From Pohlia nutans (lineage: Eukaryota > Streptophyta > Bryopsida > Bryales > Mniaceae), in the NCBI GenBank assembly GCA_022496805.1, contig CM040091.1, positions 18,900,336 through 18,964,335 of the forward strand: a DNA stretch of 64,000 nt, read 5' to 3'. Shown here piece after piece: positions 36,611-48,414 of the stretch; within the stretch, counting starts at the first letter, position 1, and each line of letters opens with the position of its first letter. Under the pieces are notes generated by a model, which did not search any database, had not been told where the DNA came from, and saw nothing but the letters and a program-made list of their open reading frames with translations. Made by a program: the position numbers and the translations under genes.

Positions 36611-36844
36611 TTATTTCCCAACCTTCTCAGTCGCACTCCCCGGTTTCGACAGGCCCGCTTGCTTCGTGGAATCAACCTTGGTCGTTTTGGATGCCCTCGT
36701 TGGCTTCGTTGTGTCGCGACTCCCAGCTTTAGACAATCCTGCAGGCTTCGGAGTCTTCGCAGGTGCCTTTGTTACGCTGTCGGGCTTAGTACTGCGCCTG
36801 ACACTAGCTGTGGAACCCCCGAGTGTGTCGACAACCTTCTGCAC
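36611..36844 (-). other. Ser/Thr/Lys/Ala-rich open frame, possible exon of the CACTA ORF1 gene
   Basis: A 77-residue low-complexity basic segment with a loose repeat of the KPxGLSKxGS type. It lies downstream of, and on the same strand as, the ORF1-like exons at 37675-38530 and may be a later exon. Coding is uncertain. Confidence 0.3.
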
Positions 36845-37674
36845 TTACAGTTCAGCGGTACTACTTGTAATGCATGCATTCACAATAGACATTGAAGTAT
36901 GGTATGCACACCAAAGACTCATGACCTCCCCTCTCCACCCACGTCATCAAATTCAGTATAACTCCCCTACTTGTCATGATGCAAGCTTTCATTCACGCAC
37001 ATTACAACTTCAGTTCCGTACACTTCACACTCATGACAAGGACAAGGAAAACATACATCGCATGCAAAAATACACCATGCTCAATTGCCTAGACAGAGTT
37101 ACAAAAAACATCGCAGTGTTCCAAAACATGTCTGTGCGATGTCTCCACAAACGCGGGGATGTTTCGGCAGACGTCCGTGCGCTTCCTAAGTCGTTCTGCA
37201 GATGTCATCCACAACGTGGTTACGCCTTACTGTTCCAGCATATCTACCCTCAACTCTTTACCTGCTTGGTGTGGACCATTGTGTTCGCGTTGTCACTGCA
37301 GCCAGTATCAGAAAGAACTGCCGGAACCACGTATAGGTCGCACGAGAAGACAGTGAACATCTCCGGTAACATCCGGCTGCGTTCGTGACGACATCAATGC
37401 GCATTATGAAACATCCTCACGTTGTCTAAAACATTCACTAACGTCACCTACTATGTTCAAGACGCTAGTGGAAACAAATGGATGTTTATAGAGGCATTTT
37501 CAATCACATCAACGTCTACTCAAGAGATCTTTACACATATGGCAAACAACATACAACAAGCTCTACTGTACATACATACATTGCATAAATTGTGACGCAC
37601 CTGCTTCGCTACCCGCAGCCTCTCGGAGTGCCGCCATCTGTGTTGATAGTGTGCCCTTCTCCTTGGATACTTCA

Positions 37675-38530
37675 CGCATCTGCTCTGACTTTTCTCTGGA
37701 CTCTCCAGTCGGCAGTCGCCCTCTTTGCCACAAAAAATTTCCATTTCTTGTCGGTTATATCGGGTAGCCTCCGTTGTATTTGGTCGATCAGTCCGTCGAG
37801 CCTGAACCATCTGTTGGTTAGCGTCTTGTTGACTCGAACAGAAATCCATCCCGGGTCTACTGTCTTCCGGCCGTTCTCCCCCCTCACCTCCCATCCTGCG
37901 AATTCACGCATCACGCATGCACTAGAGTCATTCACGGCAAAGAAATAGTAAAAAAAAAAAAAAAGACGCAGTGACAGGGTAGAAGCACACGAAATGCGAC
38001 GTGGATGTTGTGATTGAGACGTCCCCTTGTCACAGGGGACGTTTCCATGTACATCCTCACACGTCTCATAAGACATCCTTAGACGTCTCCATAAACATCC
38101 GTTAACGTCCAAGAGGATATCTGCACATCACTTTCAAGACATGGAGAATCATGTGTATGGAATGTCAAATCATAACGTTTATATGTGATAGGCAGCAGCA
38201 GAAAATGAGATGAGCATGTCGTTTGTTTCAATTCTGCACTACGGTTTGGGAGTTTGTGGCACAAATAAGAAGGGTGTACCTGCCCACACGCGCTTCAAAA
38301 ATCTTTCCTTCGCCGGCTGAATTTGCTTGGGACATTTTTTACATGGATCGAAGTCCCTCGAGAGCAGCCGCAAGTCATTCTCAAACGCCGACACCAATGC
38401 CCGTATGGGTGGCCATTTTGGTCCACAATCAGCAATTTCTTGTCCCAATCCTGCTCCATGGTGCCGCTGAGACGGAGGCGGTGTCTCCCCCATCTTCCGT
38501 GTCCTCATTTAGGGTTATCTTCGTCCTCTT
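37675..38530 (-). pseudogene. CACTA ORF1-like (Transposase_24-type) exons
   Basis: A minus-strand segment at about 38480-38280 contains LLIVDQNGHPYGHW and, in another frame, ENDLRLLSRDFDPCKKCPK, ending at a GCAG/GTACAC donor. A second exon follows a TTCGCAG acceptor near 37893 (GWEVRGENGRKTVDPGWISV, then RWFRLDGLIDQIQRRLPDIT) and ends with a stop at 37672. The pattern DxNGxPxG followed by charged helices resembles the N-terminal part of plant En/Spm ORF1 (Transposase_24) proteins. The frame changes suggest decay. The acidic run upstream (DDDESDEEDEDN) may be part of the same gene. Confidence 0.35.
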
Positions 38531-39535
38531 CGTCCGACTCATCGTCGTCCTCCTACTTGGAGTGATTGTCATACCCTTGGCTGTACAACAAAAAACCTTG
38601 CCTAATTACATGTTAATATCACGTACCATAGCATTCTAGAGTACATGTTGATGTAGCAACCCCTTCCACAGCAACCCACGACATAGTACATCATAGCATC
38701 TCAGAACATGGCAACTCAGATTATGATGTTGCACTTGCATCATGGAAGCGGATCATGGACCTGATACAGCTCATTCACACGCGCAATGGTTCTCGGATGT
38801 CCGGTGAGACGTCTCTATGTTTCATGGAACGTCCCCCTTTCGTGTATGACGTCTGCAACATAGTCACCTTACTCAATGATCAACAAAGCCCATTCTCACA
38901 GATGAATCATTCCAGAACACTTGCGACATTCTATTGTTTGCCTTCGTACATAAGAAAGCTATATGCAACAAAATTACGTCTAGCAGGGGGCGTCTCACGA
39001 GACGTGAGCATGTCTTCTACCATGTTTCCAGGGATGTCTGGCTAGACATAAATATGTCATCTTCCGTGTTGCCAGGGACTACTGCCTAGATGTAACCATG
39101 TCTAATGCAGTGTTGCCATGGACGTCTGGCTAGATGCAACCATGTCCTAATCCGTATTCTAGGGAAGCACTGGCACATAATCGTGTTGAAAAATTCCACA
39201 AATGCTTGCAATGGCTCACTGTCCTGATCACATTCTTCATCACCATGTTTTGGTGGAAAATAGGGTTGTAGAATTAGGAGCTCAAGCGCAGACATCCAGC
39301 CCAAACATCTGTGGTGACATCTCTGATGACATCTTTGGTGCCATGCCCGATGACATCTCTGGTAACATTGCTAATGACATCTCTAGTGACATCTATGATG
39401 TAAATATATGGTGCATGCTACGAACATGAAGGCCATACCTGCATACACCCGCTTGAAAAACCGCCAATTTGCAAGTCGCGACCGCCCTTCCCAGTTGTGT
39501 CTGGGATTCAAGTCTTTAGCGCTGCATATACTAGC

Positions 39536-39725
39536 ATACTACAAGTTTTTGGGTTTCTTCCACAACAAATCAAATACTACAAATTCTAGGGTTTCATCCA
39601 CAACAAATCAAGTACTGCAAGTTTTAGGGTTTCTTCCACAACAAATCAAATACTAGAAGTTTTAGAGTTTCTTCCACAACAAATCAAATACTACAAGTCT
39701 TAGGGTTTCTTCCACAACAACACCT
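39536..39725. repeat. 38-bp tandem repeat, about 5 copies
   Basis: Units contain TACTACAAGTTTTAGGG followed by TTTCTTCCACAACAAATCAAA. They lie in the middle of the CACTA element. Confidence 0.85.
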
Positions 39726-40184
39726 TCTTCATAGTGTCATACAAGATGCCTTTGAAATCCACTAACACCAGTTTCTTCATCAAATTTCCCCCCCCCTCCA
39801 ACCTTGACCTTGCCGGCGTCGCCGCCACGCTTTCAAAGCCACGTAACATTAGGGTTTCTACAACTACTATTCTCTATTCTCTCTCTATAACTAGTTGTAG
39901 AGATGGGTATCTAAAACTACAACTACTATTCTCCACACCCATCTCTACAACTACTATTCTCTTACTATAGTTTACAATCATTCTAAAAATAGATGGCAAC
40001 ACTTTTCAAAACCTCTACACTCTAAATTCTAACTTCTTGGAGAAATGAAAACGAAAATGAGCTTGGTGCAACCTCTAAGTCCTCTTAAAGGTCTAATGAC
40101 CTAACTCGGCAGCTAACCCTAGCCGCCTCTGTTCATCCAGTGAACTAGATGAAACTCATCCCAGTAGATGATCACAGTGACGTC

Positions 40185-40335
40185 ATGGACATCATCTTAG
40201 ACATCTTCATGGACATCATCTTAGACATCTTCATGGACATCATCTTAGACATCTTCATGGACATCATCTTAGACATCTTTATAGACATCATCTTAGACAT
40301 CTTTATGGACGTCATCTTAGACATCTTCATAGATA
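40185..40335. repeat. 24-bp tandem repeat, about 6 copies
   Basis: Unit GACATCATCTTAGACATCTT followed by CATG or TATG. The AGACATC and GACATC words are the same as in the CACTA subterminal zones, so this looks like a local amplification of the binding-site motif. The open frame 40149-40514 is a by-product. Confidence 0.85.
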
Positions 40336-41214
40336 GCTGGATGTCATCCTTGATATACTTCCAAACATTCCAATGTTGGCAATTGACTGTAATTTTTGAA
40401 TTTATATTGCACTCAGATAAACTTAAAGACTTCATATTACTAAAACGTCTTGCTTTTCTTAAAAAGTTTTACTTGTCTAAGAATTTGTTAAAATGTTCTT
40501 TTACAAGATTCTAATCAAATAAAATCTGATACAAGCACAATTTTATTTTTAGACAAATAAAACATCTTACACTTGCGTCTAAATGCTTATAAGTATATTA
40601 AGAAATATGAAGTTTTTGACGGTACCTAATTTATTTTTTTAAAAACACTGTAATAAACATAATGAAAGTTGAATGATGAGTATGGGTGTTTGCATGGTAT
40701 GGTTCATCAACTTCTTTGTCAAAGTGCAAAACTTTGCTCTTCTTTTTGATCTTTTAGAACTTCATAAATAGAAATTGATGGTAGAAATTTAAAATTTTTG
40801 AACTACTACAACTAAATGATGTCTTATACAGTTATACCAATGCCAAAAAAAGAGGTCAACAATAACAAACTTGCAGTCCAAATTGGTATTTGTGTAAAAC
40901 ATCAGTGCCTTGTTGTAGTGCTCAAGTGCACACAAAAATTATGAAAGAGAACGTCAGGTCCCTCCTATGAGCACCTTCAAATTTATGCACGTGCACATGG
41001 CCCTGTTCATATATATGATTGAGTCACAGTAGGAGACGCATCCGCGTCACGGGTGATGTCCATTGGGACATCGTCTAGAACATGACGGCGTTGTCAGGGA
41101 TGTTTCGGCATGCAGAGCGCATGTCTTTGGGGACGTCAGCACGGACGTGCGACTGTCAGTACTGACGTCTCGTAGGAGACGTGCGCAGTCTCAGCTGCTG
41201 CAGGCGTTTACCAT

Positions 41215-42112
41215 GCCTGTCCATAGTCTAACAACAGAGGTGGGTGTGGTGTCCAAGGAATACATAACCGCAAAGGGATGCCGATGGGAAGAACGAGAGG
41301 CGTTTCGAGTGCAGTCGCGACGTCGTCGACCTGGTAGAGCAGTGTCGTACCCTCCCGAACTCAGCGATTTACCATGCTTTGCTGATTGGCTAAAGGAACG
41401 TGTGCTGGAAGCGGAAGAGGCTGGTGTTCGACTCGACGAGGACATCGTATAGTACTCATGTCCTCCTGAGCATTATGCAACCTCCCATCGGCATATGCAC
41501 GCATTCGTTATGCATTTGCGTGTTTGGACGGCCGAGGGGGGCCTCGTCACTCGAGACTCGTGTGTAGTGGCCGCCTATACACAGCAACTGCGTTGGGGGA
41601 TTCGCAATGGGAGGCCCATTGACCATACCGCTGAGCATGTGGGGTACATCGAGGAAATACTCGAGTTGGATTATCGTAATCACTGCACCACGGTATTGCT
41701 ATGCGATTGGGTGAAACACTCACGGGATGTGCGAGTTCCCAGCATAGAACGTGACAAGTACGGATTCAACGTGGCAAATTTCAACCACATGGATAATAGA
41801 GTACATCAGGATTCGTTTGCATTCCCATTGCATTGTCAGCAGGTTTTTTCTCCGATGACCCCATGAGAAGCGGGTGGAAGATCATTTGCCAAACAGACGT
41901 CAGAGGTAGGCGACGATGGATAATAGAGTACATCACTTCTTGCTCGAAATCCGGTGCCCGATGGAATCACTGTCGGTAACGACGATGACTTCGAAGGCTC
42001 GCAACCACAAATTCGGGAAACGGATCCAATTCAAACAGCAGCTCCAACGGGAGGGAGTTTTGTTACAGCCGCAAGAGAAACAAACAACCGGGCTCAAATC
42101 GAAGAGGACTAG
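41215..42112 (+). pseudogene. TNP2 transposase C-terminal remnant (DUF4216-like)
   Basis: The frame reads a basic segment (EEREAFRVQSRRRRPGR), then an in-frame TAG at 41450-41452, then in the same frame HAFVMHLRVWTAEGGL, YIEEILELDYRNHCTTVLL, CDWVKHSRDVRV, YGFNVANFNH and FAFPLHCQQVFSP. This order (short-range hydrophobic strand, LxCDW, then QxxQVFY-like) is the DUF4216 domain near the C-terminus of CACTA TNP2 transposases. A TGA at 41864 and a TAA-TAG pair near 41920 follow; a likely natural tail (AARETNNRAQIEED) continues to TAG at 42110. The TNP2 catalytic core upstream is missing. It supports the CACTA call and shows the copy is defective. Confidence 0.75.
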
Positions 42113-42139
42113 CGATTGATGACCTTCGTATTGCTTGTA

Positions 42140-44800
42140 CCACCGTTCTGTAGCGCTGCATTCCATGATCCTACGCGAACACTCTTGTACTCCTTGTGTT
42201 TGCGAATATATGTACATACGAATATTGTAATTGTAGGCTTTATAGAGGGCAATGCCTCTGCAGTATTTACTGAACCAATGTCTGAAACAGTGACTGAAAC
42301 AGAGCAGTGAATGGAAGATGGACGTCCGCAAAGACATCCCCGTGGACGTTTTTGCTAACATTCCCAGGTATCGGATGAGGCGCACGACGACTTCACGGAT
42401 GTTTAGAGAGACACCGATGTGGACGTGTACAGAACCACCTAGACGTCTTGGACCACGCCATATCCCTATACTACGGAAGACATCCACACGTTCTGGTGGA
42501 CGATGTCCACAATGACCGGTGTTGTGACTTCTTAGACGGTGCTACGTCCTCCCCTACGTCGTCGACCGTCTCACAGTGGACGTCTCTGCAAAGACGCCGT
42601 ATAGCAGGACAGATGTATGCGGCGATGTCTAATGGTACATCGCCGTGAACATCCTAAAAGACAATGATGAAGACGCGGGCATGTCTGTTACGGATCTCAT
42701 CGGTGACACATCACGAACAACGTGCAAATGTCCGCCGGGATGTTCCAGCCGACGTTCGGAGCGCGACATTGGACATGACCGCGGAGACACCGCGCACATC
42801 GAGTGAGACGTTCGTGCAATACCAGGTCCCTGATGTCGCGCCCGATGTCTTTACGGGTGTTTTCAGAGACACCCGTGACGACGTCTGTAGAAGCATCCCG
42901 TACGTCTTAGAGCACGCCATACTGCTATGTTCCGCAAGACATCCCAAAAGTTTTAGTGGACATTGTCCAGAATGTCCGTTTCTTTGTCTTCCGTCACAGT
43001 GCCATGACATCCATGACGTCTGAAGACGTCTTGGACTGTGTCACAGTGGACGTATCCGCCAAGATGCCCTACTGCGTGACGGATGTATGCGGCCATGACT
43101 GATGGGACATCTCTATGGACATCGTCGTAGACAATGATGAAGACGCGGACGCGTCTGAAACTAATGTCATCGCTGAGACATCGCGAATAACGTGCAAATG
43201 TCCGCCGGGATGTTGTAGCCCACGTTCGGAGCGCGACATCACAGATGACCGCGGAGACAACGCGCACATCGAGTGAGACGTTCTGTGCAATCCCAGGTCA
43301 CTAATGTCGCGCCCGATGTCTTGACGGGTGTTTAGAGAGACACCCGTCAGGACGTCTGAAGAAGCATCCCGGACGTCTTAGACCACGCCATTTGCCTCTG
43401 TTGCGGAAGACGATTCTGATTGTTTTGGTAGACGTCCACAATGTCCGTTTCTGTGACTGTTGTCACGGCGCGATGTTATCCTTGACGTGTGTAGATGTCC
43501 TAGACCGTGTCGCAGTGGACGTCTCCGCCAAGACGCTGTACTGCGTGACGGATGTATGCGGCCATGTCTGATGGATCATGCTCATGGACATCCTAGAAGA
43601 CATTGATGAAGACGCGGGCGCGTCTTATACGGATGTCTAAGCCGACACAGCACGAACAACGTTCAAATGTCCGCCGGGATGTTGCAGCCTACGTTCGGAG
43701 CGCAACATCATAGATGACTGCGGAGACACCGCGCACATCAATTGAGACGTTCCGTGCAATACCAAGTCACTAATGTCGCGCTCGATGTCTGCAGGGGTGT
43801 TTAGAGAGACACCCATCATGACGTCTGAAGAAGCATGTCGGGCGTCTTAGACAACGTGATTTTGGTATGTTGCGGAAGACGATTCCGAATGTTTCGGTGG
43901 ACGTTGTTCACAATGTCCGGTTCTCTTACTCCTGTCACGGTGCCATGTCATACTTCACGTCTGTAGATGTCCTCCACTGTGTCGCACTGGACGTCTCCGC
44001 CAAGACGCCATACTGCGTGACGGATGTATGCGGCCATGTTTGATAGGACATCTCCATGGACATCGTCGAAGACAGTGATGAAGACGCAGGCGCGTCTGTT
44101 ACAGATGTCATCGCTGACACATCATGAACAACGTGCCAATGTCCGCTGGGATGTTGCAGCCCACGTTCGGAGCACGACATCACAGATGACCGCGGAGACA
44201 CCTTGCACATCGAGTGAGACGTTCCGTGCAATCCCAGGTATCTTATGTCGCGCCCGATGTTGTCAGTGTTGTTTAGAGAGACACCCGTATTGACGTCTGC
44301 AGAAGCATCCCGTACGTCTTAAACCGCGCCATATTGCTATGTTCTGGAAGATGACACCGAATGTTTAGGTGGATGTTCTCCACAATGTCCCATTTGGTGA
44401 CTTCTGGGACGTTGGCATGCCATATCCGATGTCTTTTGACGTCGTGATCCGGTGGACGTCTTTGCCAAGACGCCCTACTGCATGACGGATGTATGCGGCG
44501 TTGTCTCATGGAACATCCCCTTGGACATCCTAGAAGACAATGATGGACACGTCGGCCCGTCTTTCACGCATGTCTTCGCGGACATGTTGTGAACAGCATG
44601 CGGAGGTACCCGGGATGTCCCAGCTGACGTTCAAAGCGCGACATCACGGGCAACTCCTCAAACGCCTTGGATGTCAGCGCAAACAAAGTCTACGTGAACT
44701 GAAACATCCGTGGGAGGACGTTGTATCTCATGTCGCCAACTATGTCTCAATGGATGTTTATGTAGACATCCGCTACGACGTGCTCAGAAGTATCCTGCAT
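42140..44800. repeat. About 470-bp tandem repeat in the CACTA right subterminal zone
   Basis: Four good copies and one diverged copy, marked by GGATGTATGCGGC at about 42610 (variant), 43080, 43550, 44022 and 44487. Units also share AATGTCCGCCGGGATGTT and CGTTCGGAGCGCGACATCA. They are rich in GACGTC and GACATC words. Overlapping frames on both strands are not supported as genes. Confidence 0.85.
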
Positions 44801-45279
44801 GTTTTATAGGATCACGAGGCTCCAATGTTTCGGAGACGTGTAGCTGTTTCATGGGACGCTGTTTGTGACGTCTCCGACCGTGACTTATGTGCTTCTGCGA
44901 TGTCTTCCAGGACGTCGGCTATGTCAGCAGTCACTATTGCACAGTAAATGATAATGGGATGTACCATGGGACATTGTAGTTCACCACCTTAGACATCGTT
45001 GCGCTTCGAGGACGTCGTTGCGGACGTCCCAATGGATGTCCACGAAAACATCCCCACGTCATCGAAGTCATCGTGAATCAGATGTCTTGCAGACGATGGC
45101 CTAAACACAGTATGTCGTGGCAGCTCGTCCAACGTGGATTTTTCCGTGCCATGTAGATTAAGTTTTGTAAATTAGGAAATTCCAAAATATATCCACTTGT
45201 ATTTTCTACCATAAATGTTGAAAAATCCTCCTATATTATAAAAAGCTATTTTTGTCCGACGTGGATTTTTAATATTATT

Positions 45280-45440
45280 ATACTAATAAATTATAATATT
45301 ATAATATTATAATATTAAAAATCAAATTTTATATATAATTTATATTATATAATATTAAATTTATTAAAATATTATTATTTTAATATTATTATATTCTTAT
45401 GATATTGTTATAATATTATAATATTATAATTTACAATTAT
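45280..45440. repeat. AT-only low-complexity tract
   Basis: Nested short palindromes of the TATAATATTATAATATT type near the right end of the CACTA element. Confidence 0.9.
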
Positions 45441-46024
45441 TTTAAAGTATGGACGAATCAGAAATATTGCGAGTACAAGATATCGAATATAAAATCACTA
45501 TTCCAAATTATGTGGTGATTTTAATAAAAGCATATTGGACAAAAAGGAAATAGAATTTAATAGTGTGAACCAGTTTTTTTTTCGCTCTTGCAAACCGCTG
45601 CCCATTATGCTGAATTTTTTACATTGGGTAGCATTTCACCTTGCATTCCAGTAAATTTCAAACACTTACCCTCGGTGAAACCGGAATCCCTTGCCAGCGT
45701 GGCAAACTTGCGTCTTTTCGAATGTCTTGCGGCATGTCTTCAGAAACGCGCAGATGCACGCAAACATCTACGCGTGTTTTCCGAAACACGCAACTCGCCG
45801 AACCATCTAATCCCAAAATTATCTTCAACAACGTAGAGACATCCATCTCTTGTGCGAGACATCCATACCAATGGGAAAGACATGACAGGGATGTCTCCCT
45901 GTCTTCCGAAGACATGACAAAAAACGCGGGTTTCTTATAGTGGTTAAATTGTAATACTCTAAGTTTAGTGACTTTTGGATATCTGTTTGTCAATTAAAAT
46001 CTTTTGGATGGATGATAGACAGAA

Positions 46025-46460
46025 GGTAGTCATTTAGAACATGACAGACGGGAAAGAGGGCAGACGGAATGAGGGGCAGACGGGATGAGGGGCAGACGGA
46101 GTGAGGGGCGGATGGGGTGAGGGGCAGACGGGGTAAGGGCCGAACGGAATGAGGGACAGACGGGATGAGGGACAGACGGGGTGAGGGGCACACGGAGTGA
46201 GGGGCACACGGGATGAGGCAGACGGGATGAGGCCGACGGGCTGGGGCAGACGGGCTGAGGCAGACGGGATGAGGCCGACGGGCTGGGACAGACGGGCTGA
46301 GGCAGTCGGGTCCGGGCAAATGGACCTACACCGCTGGATTGAGGCAGTCGAATGCAGCGGATAGATCTAAACCGTCAGATTCGAGCAGTCAGACGGGAAG
46401 GGGGGCAGTCAGGAAACATGGCAGTCGGAGGGAAGGGGCAGTCCGGAGTGAGGCAAACTG
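46025..46460. repeat. GGGGCAGACGG / GGGCAGTCGG motif array, block 7 (right subterminal)
   Basis: About 20 repeats of GGGGCAGACGGGATGA-type words followed by GCAGTCGG words. Orientation is inverted relative to block 1, and the distance to the right end (about 245 bp) nearly equals that of block 1 to the left end. Between array and end, ACGTGG words occur on both sides of the element. It includes the proline-rich minus-strand frame 45990-46319, which is an artefact. Confidence 0.85.
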
Positions 46461-46599
46461 ACTGAGGGTAAAACATTTACCCGGGACCACATAGCCACGT
46501 AGGACACGACTTCCAAGGGGCCCTACGTGGCCATGCCACATGTGCTTCTTGAGCCACGTCTAGCTTGCAAGGTGGCAGAAAGGTAACTATTTTAACCCT

Positions 46600-46714
46600 A
46601 CCTGGTGAAAAAACTAGGTTGACCCTACCTGCAGTCTAGGTTGACCCTATCGTGTCGTGCCGGAGGGGTCCGACACGACATAATCGGCATGACACGACAT
46701 GATGAACAACCCTG
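46600..46714 (-). repeat. Right terminal inverted repeat of the hAT element
   Basis: The last 25 bp mirror the left end with two mismatches. CGTGTCG, CCGACACGACA and GGCATGACACGAC words echo those inside the left end. ATTACCTT follows at 46715. Confidence 0.85.
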
Positions 46715-46922
46715 ATTACCTTGACAGTAATGGGTACAAGAATGATAGTAAATTCTTGGTAATCACTCGCTAAATTGAACAACCACTTGCAAAACTTGCT
46801 GTAAACATCAGTTTGGCAGTAATTTACTTCCCAATGAATTGGACAAGGTTCCCAGTGACAGATTGTAAGGATCGATTTGTGCTTGTTTGCGTGAGCACTC
46901 ATTTTGAGTGCTGTGTTGTTCA

Positions 46923-47143
46923 GAAACTTCATCAGCTGCTGTTGCAAGGAGTTGACGCGTGGGCTCCTGTGCTGTCATACAAGCGGGTGGTGGTAGATTT
47001 CTCATTTCCAAACATCGCTAAGGAGATGCATGTGGGTCACTTGAGGTCCACAGTCATCGGTGATAGCCTCTGTCGGATGTTGGAGTACTGTGGTGTGGAT
47101 GTACGTTTTGCGGCGAAACCACGTTGGTGATTGGGGAACTCAG
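46923..47143 (+). pseudogene. Arginyl-tRNA synthetase exon fragment
   Basis: After a GTTGTTCAG acceptor the frame reads [20 protein letters not shown], then [20 protein letters not shown] and [15 protein letters not shown]. In the +1 frame it continues [12 protein letters not shown] to a CAG/GTGGGT donor. This is the region around the HIGH signature (here HVGH) of class I arginyl-tRNA synthetase, which charges tRNA-Arg. Four extra bases (CGTT) at about 47104-47107 break the frame, and neighbouring exons were not found, so this is a fragment. It lies 200 bp right of the hAT insertion. Confidence 0.75.
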
Positions 47144-47149
47144 GTGGGT

Positions 47150-48290
47150 AGTTTTTTTTCCATCGGTAGACGTGCTTGTGTCAAGACTCTCGTGTTGCCT
47201 GTTGGGTTGTTCCTTTATGATCAAACTTTCATGATTAATAGCACAAGGTTGAAATATCCAAAACTTAGTTCAAAAAATGAATGCTAAATTGCATTAAAAC
47301 CCTTTTCCGATTCCAACAAGATGAATCAGTTGATGAATCAGCATGCATCAGTTCATGAATCACTACATGAATCACTACATGAATCAGCTAAATTCATAAA
47401 TTCACTACTTCAAATCGTGGTGATTTCAACTACTGTATTTGGCCGTTTCTGAGTTGTTTTCTACAAGCGCCACTTGAGTGGGATGACTGGAAATGGGCCA
47501 TAATAAGACAACAGAGTCTCCCCGCAATTGTAGCAACAGTTTCCGCTATCTACGGTACAATTGCAGTCACTGTAGAACTCAAGTGCAACTACAGTAAGAT
47601 GCCCTGCGATCTCGACTTCTTCACAATACGGTGGGTCCATTTTCACAAGTGTCACAATTCGGTGGGTTCACATCTCTGTCCCTGTAGTTGAAGCAAATCG
47701 GTGGCTCCATATCTCTGTGGTTGTAGTTGAATGTAAATCGGTGGGTCCACATCTCTGTGGCTGTAATTGAGCCTGTAATTGAACGTGAATTCAGTTTCTG
47801 TGAAATCAGTTTCTGTGAATTCAGTTTCTACGATTGTAGTTTGAACATGAATCTCAACCATTGCCATGCATTCAGTATCTGACACTGAAGTAGTATATAC
47901 AATTTTTTTTATTTTTTATTTTTTTTTAAATTTATTTATAATTTATAATGTTTTTTTTTACATGTATGGACAAAACTTGGGGCGAGAGAAAAAATACAAT
48001 ATGTGCCGGAAGCTGTAGCACAGAGTGGTAGCATTCTCTAAGCTTTGCAACTCTTATCTACAATGCTGCAAACCAAACAAACCCAAACGTGATGTCCTAC
48101 ATACATCAAGCGTTTGTTTTTGCCACTTGCTCTCTCGATGTTCATGCTCTGACCAATTCTCACCTGCGTGAATACATGGATCGTAAAAATATTAGATGAC
48201 CAAATAATTAGTATTATTGAATAGTGTAGAAAAATTTAATGATAATAATCAAAATTTCGAAACACTAAAGAGTTCTGCAAACTACCTACC
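47150..48290. repeat. Short direct repeats and T-rich tract
   Basis: 47320-47400 holds several ATGAATCA words. 47655-47770 holds three copies of a unit near 50 bp (AATCGGTGGGTCCACATCTC). 47775-47835 holds three CAGTTTCTGTGAA words. A poly-T tract lies near 47900-47960. No gene recognised. Confidence 0.6.
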
Positions 48291-48292
48291 CA

Positions 48293-48400
48293 GATAGATA
48301 GATAAAAACTCCGAGGCTCTTGTGAGGCCGGCGTGAATAAAGTGTCTGTTCATTATAACAACGATCCAGTGCCCACTGGGCAAAGAGCCATTGGAACAGA
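48293..48400 (-). mobile_element. SINE-like element, copy 2
   Basis: Same family as 52-190, reversed, with the ATAG tail at its left. Flanked by AAACTACCTACCCA (48279-48292) and AAACTACGTACCCA (48401-48414), 13 of 14 identical. Confidence 0.75.
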
Positions 48401-48414
48401 AAACTACGTACCCA

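Larger units (their letters stand above)
34365..45942. mobile_element. CACTA (En/Spm) element nested in the hAT element (11.6 kb)
   Basis: The left end begins CACTATAAGAAACCCGTG and the right end, reverse-complemented, CACTATAAGAAACCCGCG. The terminal inverted repeat is about 34 bp with one mismatch. GTT lies outside each end (34362-34364 and 45943-45945), the 3-bp duplication expected of CACTA. Both subterminal zones are packed with AGACATC, GACGTC and related words, the usual multi-copy binding-site pattern. The interior has a TNP2 (DUF4216) remnant on the plus strand, an ORF1-like region on the minus strand and large tandem repeats. No complete TNP2 catalytic region was found, so it is not autonomous. 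The near-identical ends suggest a fairly recent insertion, later than that of the hAT element it interrupts. Confidence 0.9.
9566..46714. mobile_element. Giant hAT-type element (37.1 kb)
   Basis: Both ends can be placed to the base. Left end: CAGGGTTGTTCATCGTGTCG. Right end, reverse-complemented: CAGGGTTGTTCATCATGTCG. They agree at 23 of the first 25 positions. ATTACCTT lies immediately outside both ends (9558-9565 and 46715-46722), a perfect 8-bp duplication as hAT elements make. The element encloses a hAT transposase gene near its left end, GC-rich motif arrays 227 bp inside the left end and about 245 bp inside the right end, a satellite array, three non-transposase genes (A, B, C) and a later nested CACTA element. 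Without the CACTA it is about 25.6 kb; typical hAT elements are a few kb. No internal copy of the terminal repeat was seen, so the cargo does not look like a second complete element of this family. Confidence 0.85.

Noticed and set aside
40890..40930. Possible right end of another CACTA element (CTTGTTGTAGTG)
   Set aside because: No matching left end beginning CACTACAACAAG was found in the window.
42300..44800. Numerous 70-110 residue frames on both strands
   Set aside because: All fall in the 470-bp repeats, vary between copies and share no conserved frame.
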